DNA from: Defluviitaleaceae bacterium
Lineage (GTDB): Bacteria > Bacillota > Clostridia > Lachnospirales > UBA5962
Assembly (NCBI GenBank): GCA_009780765.1
Contig: WQZK01000003.1
Span: 1 to 35,635, forward strand
Length of the DNA stretch: 35,635 nt
Reading direction: 5' to 3'
In this document: in pieces, positions 1 through 6,735 of the stretch
Position numbering within the stretch: position 1 is the stretch's first letter
Layout: every line of letters starts with the position of its first letter
The notes under the pieces: generated by a model
The model's database searches: none
What the model was told of the DNA's origin: nothing
What the model saw: the letters and a program-made list of their open reading frames with translations, nothing else
Translations under genes and position numbers: made by a program

Positions 1-1
1 A

Positions 2-556
2 GACAAAGAAATTGTCTTTAAGCATGGATACAAACTGACATATACACTGAAATATATGGTAAGACCATCAGAATCGATTGAATGCACGTTACCAGAAGGT
101 TTTTTGTGTTTGCCAGTTGATAAAGAAACCAACCTTGATGAAGTGGCAATGGCTTTAAAAGAGGGTTATGGAGATGGCTTTGTTTTTGATACATCAGGGG
201 AGCTAAAAATAGAAGAAGTGTTGGAGGGGCTTAAAAATGATTTGAACAGGTTTAGCGTGAAAAATAGTTGCTACAAAATCGTCGAGGTTGGCACAGAAAA
301 AATCGTTGCCGTGTGTTTAGCTGGTGTAGCAGAGACTTCTGCACCTATGTTCAATTTCATTCATGAACTTACGGTACTTTCAAAATATCGTGGCAACGGA
401 CTTGGAAAATACCTAATTAATCGTGTTGTTAACGATAGTAATGACTCTGTACCTTTTGTAAAACTTGCATTTATAGTTGGAAATGAAGCTGAATTACTTT
501 ACGAAAATTTAGGCTTTGTGAGTAGTTCAGGTATTTCGGATTTTGAAAGGCGATGA
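2..556 (+). CDS. GNAT-family N-acetyltransferase, C-terminal part (5' end outside window)
   Basis: The reading frame is open from base 2, so the gene very probably starts before the window and the ATG at 56 is internal: the codons before it read KHGYKLTYTLKYM, which looks like the end of a first GNAT fold. The visible part holds one GNAT domain with the acetyl-CoA binding motif A (YRGNGLGKYLI, about residues 110-121 counted from the ATG at 56) and a closing LLYENLGF segment, the usual last strand and helix of the fold. It would transfer an acetyl group from acetyl-CoA to an amine in the cytoplasm; the substrate is unknown. It is the only clear plus-strand gene and converges on the ABC permease gene. 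Family is confident; substrate and full length are not. Confidence 0.8.
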   Translation, partial: DKEIVFKHGYKLTYTLKYMVRPSESIECTLPEGFLCLPVDKETNLDEVAMALKEGYGDGFVFDTSGELKIEEVLEGLKNDLNRFSVKNSCYKIVEVGTEKIVAVCLAGVAETSAPMFNFIHELTVLSKYRGNGLGKYLINRVVNDSNDSVPFVKLAFIVGNEAELLYENLGFVSSSGISDFERR

Positions 557-614
557 AAAATTTTGATAAAGAGGGATAATAATCCATAAGAAGGTTTTTC
601 GGCAGAGGCAAAAA

Positions 615-725
615 ATGCTGAGTGAGAGAAAAATTGCTATAGGTTTTGGAACAGGTCTATTATTTTTAATAAGCTTTAATAAATTTTCACTAAAAAACTG
701 CCTATATATAGCAAACGTAGTTTAA
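615..725 (+). CDS. Possible small ORF or gene remnant, 36 aa
   Basis: ATG at 615 follows an AGAGG-like site (605-609). The 36-codon frame encodes MLSERKIAIGFGTGLLFLI and then runs into the left arm of the large palindrome, stopping at 723-725. The first 20 residues look like a basic start plus a hydrophobic segment. It could be a tiny membrane peptide or, more likely, the start of a larger gene that was cut off when the palindromic sequence was inserted. I do not recognise it, and it may be chance. Confidence 0.2.
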   Translation: MLSERKIAIGFGTGLLFLISFNKFSLKNCLYIANVV

Positions 726-830
726 AACAGTGAACGCAAGCGAAGCAAAACTTCAGAGGAAGTTTTGCGTTTTGAGCGATAGCGTTCACGCTTTTTAAAC
801 ACGTTTGCTATAGCTATATAGGCAGTTTTT
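693..830. repeat. 138-bp nested palindrome between convergent genes
   Basis: The two ends (693-708 and 815-830) are perfect inverted copies, starting in A5 and ending in T5. The pairing continues inward in blocks: 709-718 with 801-810, 720-727 with 793-800, 730-737 with 782-789, and 745-754 with 759-768, leaving a 4-base loop (755-758). Small bulges separate the blocks, including four unpaired bases at 811-814. As RNA it would form one very long hairpin in either direction, followed by a U run. It can therefore terminate both the GNAT and ABC permease transcripts. Its size is far larger than a normal terminator and is more like a miniature mobile or REP-type element. I saw no second copy in this window. 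Confidence 0.85.
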
Positions 831-839
831 GTATGGTTA

Positions 840-2807
840 CTATCTACCATCTACCGCTCTTATACTTTCAACGATATTTTGACCACGTAAACGATAAGCT
901 GAAAATCGCATTGTTAGCCAAGTTATAGCAAAAACAGCCACAACACATTGAATAATTGCTACTAGTGGCAGTTCGTACGGAAGCCAAACAGACCCCACCA
1001 TAGACAAATACATCAAGTACGATACTGCAATGCCTAATGGAATACCATAAATAAGTGATTTGATTGAACACAATATGCTTTCAAGATTTAGCATATTTTT
1101 AAGCCCGCCATATGTCATACCTACACTTTGCAAAGTAACAAATTCACGTGAGCGAGAACGTACATTAGTTGATATTGTGCTAATTACATTTGTTAGTCCA
1201 ATTAACGTCAACATTCCTACAAAGCCATACACGGCAATCATAATGGTGTGAAATAGGCTACGTACAGCGTTATCTTCTGCCGCTTGGTTAAATATGTTAG
1301 TGCGAAACCCTATATCGCTATCTGGCGGCAACATATCGTTAAAAAAGCTATCTGTGTATGTTTCGAAGCTATTTGGGTCATCTGACTCTACAGCCCAAAT
1401 ATAAAAATGTGCATCAGCTTCAGGCACTATAACAACAACATAAGATACCGAAGAATGAATTATTTCGTTCGGCACATCAAGCCCACGCAATTCTCCATGT
1501 AGAGGCAAATTAACAATTTCGCCATCATAGCTTTGCATTTGCAAGCTTTGCCCAGAAAACACAAGTGGAACAAACTCTGCCCAGTTTCCATCAGATTGGG
1601 TGCGAGCATGGTTAATAAGGATGTTAGACCCAATCGGAACGCCTGCTCGCCTTGCAAGTTCAGCATAATTTTCTGCATCAACAGTTAAAATAGTTACGGG
1701 GAATTGCTCGGTTTCCATTACCCACTCATTGCTGCTCATATGTTCATCAAAAGATGATGTGAACTGAAGAGTTTCTCGTAGCACATTATATCGAACCGAA
1801 TTGCCTCCAACACCAAAAACGCTTGTGCCTTGAAATTCACGCATTTTTGCAGTGATATTCTCTGCCTCAAAAGTGTTAATGGTTAGATACCGTTGTTCTA
1901 AGACTTCACCATCATCATCAAAAATAAACTGTTGAGATGACTCGAAAGTAGCAATAACATCCGCTTCGATAAGTGCAAACACAAGGTTTGCCATTCTAAA
2001 TAGCTGTGTACCAAAACTACTTGCACCTATAAACAACACCATGCTGATGGTGAGTGATACAACCGTTGCACGAAAGCTTCGGCGGCTGCGTTTTAGCGAT
2101 TTTAAAGCAAGTTCTCCTTCAAAACCAAATAGTTTGCGTACAAGCCAACTTGTCCTTAATCGTTTAGCTTTCATTTTTACTTCATTTACACCACGAATGG
2201 CATCAACCGCAGCTATTTTTGCCGCTTTTCGTGCAGGAAGCCATGCCGAAATAAGTACAGTAGTAAAAGCTCCAAAAGCAGAAATAAGCATGGCTTGCCA
2301 AGCAAATACAAAGCTAAAAACTATTGCTGCATCATCTGTTTGAAAAGCATTTAGCCCTGTTAGCATATAATTGGCAATATTTACTCCAATAATCTGTAAT
2401 AAAAGCCCAACAGCAATACCGCTTGGTATTCCAACTGCCGATAGCAAAATACCTTCATAACAAACGGTTTGGGCGATTTGCTTTTTTGTAGCACCAACGC
2501 TTTTTATTATGCCAAATTGATTAAGCCGTTCGCCTGCACTCACACGAAAAGCATTTGATATAACGATAATAGAAACCATAACAATAACAAAACTAAGCAC
2601 ACCACCCATACTGTAAATGGTTGTATAATAGTTATCACGAACATACATATCGCCTATTAAATCGGTTATTGCTGCTGCACCACTTGACGCAAACCCAAAC
2701 ACAGCAGTGAGCATAGCAGTTGTAAGAATTATACCAAGAAGCGTCCATATAGTACGCCTTTTATTTGTTATAAGCTGGTTATACGCCAGTTTTTTTGTCA
2801 GTTTCAT
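840..2807 (-). CDS. FtsX-type ABC transporter permease
   Basis: A 655-residue integral membrane protein with two FtsX-like halves. Membrane segments are visible near residues 17-40, 65-85, 110-140 and 165-190, then about 248-275, 515-540, 570-600 and 610-640. The second half carries a large outside domain of about 230 residues (280-510). The first half has only about 20 residues outside, whereas many two-repeat relatives have a full extracytoplasmic domain there; this may explain the modest length. The start ATG overlaps the stop of the ATPase gene by 4 bases, so the two are translationally coupled. Together they form an ABC transporter of the MacB/BceAB-like class, next to a two-component system. 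Such modules often export or sense antimicrobial peptides, but the substrate here is unknown. Confidence 0.85.
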   Translation of the reverse strand: MKLTKKLAYNQLITNKRRTIWTLLGIILTTAMLTAVFGFASSGAAAITDLIGDMYVRDNYYTTIYSMGGVLSFVIVMVSIIVISNAFRVSAGERLNQFGIIKSVGATKKQIAQTVCYEGILLSAVGIPSGIAVGLLLQIIGVNIANYMLTGLNAFQTDDAAIVFSFVFAWQAMLISAFGAFTTVLISAWLPARKAAKIAAVDAIRGVNEVKMKAKRLRTSWLVRKLFGFEGELALKSLKRSRRSFRATVVSLTISMVLFIGASSFGTQLFRMANLVFALIEADVIATFESSQQFIFDDDGEVLEQRYLTINTFEAENITAKMREFQGTSVFGVGGNSVRYNVLRETLQFTSSFDEHMSSNEWVMETEQFPVTILTVDAENYAELARRAGVPIGSNILINHARTQSDGNWAEFVPLVFSGQSLQMQSYDGEIVNLPLHGELRGLDVPNEIIHSSVSYVVVIVPEADAHFYIWAVESDDPNSFETYTDSFFNDMLPPDSDIGFRTNIFNQAAEDNAVRSLFHTIMIAVYGFVGMLTLIGLTNVISTISTNVRSRSREFVTLQSVGMTYGGLKNMLNLESILCSIKSLIYGIPLGIAVSYLMYLSMVGSVWLPYELPLVAIIQCVVAVFAITWLTMRFSAYRLRGQNIVESIRAVDGR

Positions 2808-3487
2808 TGGCGCACCACCTCATCTCTGAGGATTTGCCCATCGCTTATGGTGATTATACGGTCAGCTTGTAGAGCTATACTTTCATCATGGGTTATAACA
2901 AGCAATGTTTGGTTAAATCGCTTATTAGATAACTTCAGCAAGTCCATAATTTCTTGGCTCGATTTGCTATCAAGATTGCCCGTAGGTTCATCTGCCAAAA
3001 TTAATACAGGGTCGTTAATTAATGCTCTTCCAACAGATACTCTTTGTTGTTGCCCACCCGAAAGCTCGCTTGGCAAATGTTTTGCACGGTTTTCGAGCCC
3101 TATTGTTTCAAGAATGTGCTTAAGCTTTGCCTCGTCTGGTTTACGGTTATCTAATAACCGTGGAAGCATGATGTTTTCTTCGGCGGTTAGCGTAGGAATT
3201 AGATTATAAAACTGATATATAAGCCCGATGTTGCGGCGGCGAAATATCGCCAGTTCGCTCTCGTTTGATTTATAAATTTCATTACCATCAATTACTACAT
3301 TCCCTGATGTTGGGCGGTCGACCCCACCTATAAGGTGCATTAAAGTAGATTTTCCGGAGCCTGATGCTCCGATAATTGCCACAAATTCACCCTTCGCTAC
3401 ACTAAAACTAACCCCATCAAGAGCAGTAACTATTGTATCACCTTTGCCATATATCTTTTTTAGATTGTTAACTTGTAAAATAGCCAT
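2804..3487 (-). CDS. ABC transporter ATP-binding protein (MacB/LolD/BceA-like)
   Basis: A 227-residue nucleotide-binding subunit, the usual length for this class. Walker A is GASGSGKST (residues 40-48), the Q-loop is in YQFYNLIP (about 91-98), the signature is LSGGQ (142-146) and Walker B is LILADEP (residues 162-168), followed by the GNLD typical of the LolD/MacB/BceA group; the switch histidine lies in LVITHD. It hydrolyses ATP to drive the FtsX-type permease encoded next. Start: ATG at 3487 with AGGAGG about 9 bases upstream. The gene is separated from the histidine kinase gene by about 130 bases containing a hairpin and a candidate regulator site, so it is probably both co-transcribed and separately inducible. 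Confidence 0.92.
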   Translation of the reverse strand: MAILQVNNLKKIYGKGDTIVTALDGVSFSVAKGEFVAIIGASGSGKSTLMHLIGGVDRPTSGNVVIDGNEIYKSNESELAIFRRRNIGLIYQFYNLIPTLTAEENIMLPRLLDNRKPDEAKLKHILETIGLENRAKHLPSELSGGQQQRVSVGRALINDPVLILADEPTGNLDSKSSQEIMDLLKLSNKRFNQTLLVITHDESIALQADRIITISDGQILRDEVVRQ

Positions 3488-3517
3488 TTATTAGTACCTC
3501 CTGTAATTTATAAAACT

Positions 3518-3570
3518 ATTTTAGCAAGCCAAAGTGAATATTAGGTGACTTTTTTAAAGTTTTAGATGAC
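3518..3570 (-). promoter_or_regulatory. Candidate response-regulator operator and promoter for the ABC genes
   Basis: Read on the minus strand, the gap before the ATPase gene has two similar 11-mers, GTCATCTAAAA (3570-3560) and GTCACCTAATA (3549-3539). They start 21 bases apart, two helical turns. A TAAAAT -10-like box lies at 3523-3518 with no good -35; the -35 position would fall inside the nearer repeat. This is the layout expected of promoters activated by OmpR/PhoB-type regulators, and such a regulator is encoded just upstream. It is an inference from one site only. Confidence 0.35.
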
Positions 3571-3584
3571 AGTTTAGTCATTAA

Positions 3585-3617
3585 ACTTGTTGCGAAAATC
3601 TCAGTATCGCAACAAGT
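3585..3617 (-). terminator. Hairpin after the histidine kinase gene (attenuator or partial terminator)
   Basis: A perfect 11-bp inverted repeat (3585-3595 with 3607-3617, 11-base loop) begins directly after the kinase stop codon. On the minus strand it is followed by TTTAATG, a poor U run, so termination would be incomplete. It probably reduces read-through from the two-component genes into the ABC genes or protects the 3' end of the upstream message. Confidence 0.5.
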
Positions 3618-4442
3618 CTATTTAAAAAATTTGAGGGCAAATGTAGCACCTCGCCCATTACCGCCTCCATCTACCTCAATGTCGCCGTTTTGCCCTCGCG
3701 TAATGGCAAGAGCAAGTGGCAAACCTATTCCATACCCTTTACCAGAACCAGATGCTTCAAATCGCCTGAAAAGGCTTCCGATTTTGTTTTTTTCAATTCC
3801 TTCACCACTATCTGTTACTGAAATCCATTTGCAAATGGGGCTGTTGCCTGCTTCTATGCGTATTATGCCGTTCTTTGGTGATGATTCGGAAGCATTTTTG
3901 ATGATATTAGAAAGAGCTTCACCCGTCCAACGTTTATCGCATAATAAATTTACGTCACCAACAATCTCTACGCTTTGGTTTTTTATTTCTAACAATATTT
4001 GAAAAGGCTCGAGTGCAAGCTTAACTAAATCACTTGATAAAATATTTTCTAAACTAAATTCTACTGCACCAGCATCAAACTTTGCAATTTTTAAAAGTGC
4101 AGATGCAAACCACTCCATGCGGACAAGCCCTTCCTTCATGTTTTTTAAAAATTCTATCTTCTTATCATGTGGGGCATTTTCAAGCAAGTCGGCCATAATC
4201 ATCATTGAAGTAAGTGGTGTTTTAATTTGATGAGATATGTTCACAAGAGTATCAGTCATGGCGTTACGCTCTTTTTGCAAAACATCTGCTTCTTCAACTT
4301 TGTGATACGCAAGAGTGTGGATGTCATTTTTAAGCATACCCCAAATACCTTCGGCATTATCACGAAGGTCTATCTCTTGCCCATCAATAATTTTACGAAT
4401 ATTGTTAGATAACGTTTTAATCTCACTTTTTTTAACCCACAC
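3618..4442 (-). CDS. Sensor histidine kinase lacking membrane segments
   Basis: A cytoplasmic histidine kinase of about 274 residues from the preferred GTG start at 4442. Motifs, numbered from that start: H-box VNISHQIKTPLTS with the phosphorylated His near residue 71, N-box NIIKNASE, G1 DSGEGI, F-box LFRRF, G2 GYGIGLPLAL. The region before the H-box (NAEGIWGMLKNDI) resembles the linker that normally follows the second membrane helix in VanS-like kinases, but no hydrophobic segment is present. The preceding regulator gene ends right at the start, so there is no room for one. GAGGAG lies 9 bases before the GTG; an ATG at 4469 is possible but would overlap the regulator gene by 38 bases and still adds no membrane helix. 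It should phosphorylate the neighbouring regulator; how it senses a signal is open. Confidence 0.88.
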   Translation of the reverse strand: MWVKKSEIKTLSNNIRKIIDGQEIDLRDNAEGIWGMLKNDIHTLAYHKVEEADVLQKERNAMTDTLVNISHQIKTPLTSMMIMADLLENAPHDKKIEFLKNMKEGLVRMEWFASALLKIAKFDAGAVEFSLENILSSDLVKLALEPFQILLEIKNQSVEIVGDVNLLCDKRWTGEALSNIIKNASESSPKNGIIRIEAGNSPICKWISVTDSGEGIEKNKIGSLFRRFEASGSGKGYGIGLPLALAITRGQNGDIEVDGGGNGRGATFALKFFK

Positions 4443-5082
4443 GATAACCAACTCCTCGCACAGTTTCAATATTTAATGAATCTCCTAATTTCTCTCGTAA
4501 TCTTTTTATATAAACTGTAAGTGTGTTATCTTCAACAAAACTACCAACTGAATCCCAGATATTATCTAAAATTTGTGTGCGGGTTAAAACCTGCCCCTTA
4601 TTGGCAGCAAATACGCAAAGAAGGCGATATTCAAGAGCTGTTAATTCTTGCAATTCGCCATTTTTATACACTTTGCCCGCTTTTATATCTATTGTTACGC
4701 TATCGATTGTTATTGTTGTGTTTTTGGTATCTGTATTCGAGGCCAGTGTTCTCTTAACCCTTGCAAGCAGCTCACGTATACGAAATGGCTTGGTAACATA
4801 ATCATCTGCCCCACCTTCAAACGCTTTAATGATACTGCTTTCATCATCATCAACTGTTAGAAAAATAACGGCTGTATCAGTTAACATTTTACGAACGTCA
4901 AACCCCATCCCATCAGGTAGGTGCATATCTAAAATCGCAAGATCAAATTTTTTTATTGAAATGGTGCTTAAGGCCTCGTTTATGGTTTTGCAATGAAACA
5001 CCATGTAGCCCTCTTGTTCAAGAGCATACACAAGCCCTGACGCTATCATCTTATCGTCTTCAACAACTAAGATATTTTTCAT
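4432..5082 (-). CDS. OmpR/PhoB-family response regulator
   Basis: A 216-residue two-domain regulator. The receiver domain (1-115) has the acidic pair at 9-10, the phosphorylated Asp52 in LAILDMHLPDG, Thr76 and Lys98 in DYVTKPF. The C-terminal winged-helix domain (about 125-216) ends with the typical TVYIKRLREKL and TVRGVGYRVG. It binds DNA and probably activates the ABC transporter genes downstream, in line with the direct repeats at 3539-3570. Start ATG at 5082 has GAGGTGA just upstream and overlaps the end of the preceding YwaF-like gene by 4 bases, so the regulator is translated together with membrane proteins rather than with a membrane kinase. Confidence 0.93.
   Translation of the reverse strand: MKNILVVEDDKMIASGLVYALEQEGYMVFHCKTINEALSTISIKKFDLAILDMHLPDGMGFDVRKMLTDTAVIFLTVDDDESSIIKAFEGGADDYVTKPFRIRELLARVKRTLASNTDTKNTTITIDSVTIDIKAGKVYKNGELQELTALEYRLLCVFAANKGQVLTRTQILDNIWDSVGSFVEDNTLTVYIKRLREKLGDSLNIETVRGVGYRVG
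4440..4457 (-). promoter_or_regulatory. Ribosome binding site deciding a GTG start for the kinase gene
   Basis: GAGGAG (4457-4452 on the minus strand) lies inside the end of the regulator gene, 9 bases before GTG 4442-4440. I see no comparably placed site for the upstream ATG at 4469. The two genes would be translationally coupled. Confidence 0.55.
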
Positions 5083-5888
5083 AAACTTTCACCTCTTTTA
5101 CTTAAGCATTTCAATACGTATAGTGGTATATACATCACAAAACATACTAATACCACCAGAGGTAAGAGTAGTAGCATGTATATATAATCTACAGGGAGTA
5201 AATTCCAAAACACTTCTAAAAATCCGATGATATGAAACTGTCGCTCGCCTAAACCATCACCAACCGCGTTAATAAAATCTCCAGGCCCCATGGTATACAT
5301 ATAGTTTACAACATAATCTTGAAAAAACCAAGTAGCACTTATATTTACAATATGAGCAATAGTTAAAATAATAATAAGCGTTAGTAAAATCTTTGGAATT
5401 GATTTTATGCTTGGCCTAACACCTTCAAACGCAATAAGGTAAATAGGAACAATTACATACATCAAGTGAGGTACCCAAAAAATATATGTATCCAAATCAC
5501 TCACAAAAGAAGTAACTCCAACTGATGAATTAAGCATAATAGCAAATAATGATGCAGGTAAAGCTATAAAATAAGTATAGTTAAGTAAAAACGTTTTTTT
5601 AGTTAAAATTGCAATAGGGATAATAATTGAGCTAACCCCGCACAAATGCCCCGGAAGAGAGAAAATAAACTGCCTCCACATTAAATCTGTGCCACCTTCA
5701 AAATATCCGCGGATAGTAAAAAACACAATACGAAATGCAAGTATAAAAGCCGCCGTAAACCCTAAAGCTACAATCCGCTTACGGCGTGCTTTAGGGTTTA
5801 ATCTGCATAAAACAAAGAATAACACAACTGATATAACAAGCGACAATACCCATATGATATATAGTAAATTTTGATTTATCCAGACCAT
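5079..5888 (-). CDS. YwaF/TMEM164-family integral membrane protein
   Basis: A 269-residue polytopic protein with about seven hydrophobic segments (near residues 10-28, 40-58, 75-95, 100-122, 135-155, 165-190 and 235-260). The LPGHLCGVSSIIIPIAI stretch and the late EVFWNLLPVDYIYMLLLLPLV block match the YwaF group (TMEM164 fold) as I remember it. The function of bacterial YwaF proteins is not established. AGGGGAG precedes the ATG at 5888. The gene overlaps the end of the first YwaF-like gene by 13 bases and the regulator gene by 4, a tight coupling that suggests a joint role. One inference is that these proteins provide the membrane input missing from the soluble kinase. Confidence 0.75.
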   Translation of the reverse strand: MVWINQNLLYIIWVLSLVISVVLFFVLCRLNPKARRKRIVALGFTAAFILAFRIVFFTIRGYFEGGTDLMWRQFIFSLPGHLCGVSSIIIPIAILTKKTFLLNYTYFIALPASLFAIMLNSSVGVTSFVSDLDTYIFWVPHLMYVIVPIYLIAFEGVRPSIKSIPKILLTLIIILTIAHIVNISATWFFQDYVVNYMYTMGPGDFINAVGDGLGERQFHIIGFLEVFWNLLPVDYIYMLLLLPLVVLVCFVMYIPLYVLKCLSKRGESL

Positions 5889-6659
5889 GTTACACCGCTC
5901 CCCTTTTGAACCAAACGCACTTCCGTTTTCTTAAAGAGTGAAGCCAAATAGAATATTGCAAAAACTGGGATAAGTATAACTACGAGAGAGTATGAATACA
6001 CAAGTTCTATCGGAATAATATTCCAAAAAATTTCTAAAATCACATTATCAGCAAAACGAGTATAGAAATAGTTTACAAGATACCCACCTATGGCAGAAAA
6101 TGTAACATTAATTACGTGCATCACTGTAGCAAGCCCAATTAGTGTAGCTGCCGCTATAGGCATATCTTTTGCTTTTGGTTTATAGTATCCAAGTGCTATA
6201 AGCATAACAGGTATTATAAAAATCAGATTATGCCGTACAAAATACGAAATAGAATTGTAGACAAAAATGCTTTGCCCAATGATATCATTCGGACCAGGCG
6301 GCATTAATGCCCCTAAAAGTGCCCCTGCACTGCCAACAAAATACATGTACCCGAAGGCAATATGTTTAACGTTTACTCCTCTGTGCCTAAATGAAAAACA
6401 AAGAGGGTATAGAAACATATTTATTCCACATAGTTGAAGCGGCAACCTCGCTAAAATGTGTGCACGATGGTTGGCATCGGTAATGGTATCTATCGTAAAT
6501 GTAATTGTATATGCTAGGGCAACAATTATCATCATCACCCACATATATATCTTTGACTTTTTGGCTTTTATCTTTTAAAAAAAGCCATGACACAGCGATA
6601 AATGCCGGAATAGTAAGAAGCACAAGAATATGCACTAAGTTAAATTGCTGTAAAACCAT
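5876..6659 (-). pseudogene. YwaF/TMEM164-family membrane protein with a +1 frameshift
   Basis: Two overlapping frames together form one YwaF-like protein. The first begins at ATG 6659 behind AGGAG and encodes a first membrane helix and a charged stretch (LLTIPAFIAVSWLFLKDKSQK). The second, entered around 6545-6590, continues with helices 2-7, including RLPLQLCGINMFLYPLCF and ILEIFWNIIPIELVYSY. The second frame has no ribosome binding site before its first ATG (6544). Total span is 784 bases, which is 261 codons plus one base, and the summed length equals that of its neighbour. The junction region has A runs and an AT dinucleotide repeat, both prone to slippage. It may be a real inactivating mutation, phase variation, or a sequencing error. 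The neighbouring paralog is intact. Confidence 0.75.
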
Positions 6660-6735
6660 AATAATAAACTCCTATTAAAAATTTCAGTATAATTCGACAA
6701 TATATACGGCACCCTTTTTAAAAAAGTCTGTAACT

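Noticed and set aside
840..3487. ABC transporter as the exporter of the NRPS product
   Set aside because: It is in a separate unit with its own two-component genes, beyond the ATPase and riboswitch; no sequence link to the cluster. An exporter may lie right of the window.
4443..4469. ATG 4469 as start of the histidine kinase
   Set aside because: No clear ribosome binding site and a 38-base overlap with the regulator gene; GTG 4442 has GAGGAG at good spacing. Kept as an alternative.
6387..6544. Tail of the 90-residue frame starting at 6659, after the point where YwaF similarity stops
   Set aside because: Past about residue 38 it reads as non-membrane, cysteine-rich sequence unrelated to YwaF, while the other frame continues the membrane protein; treated as out-of-frame reading of a frameshifted gene.
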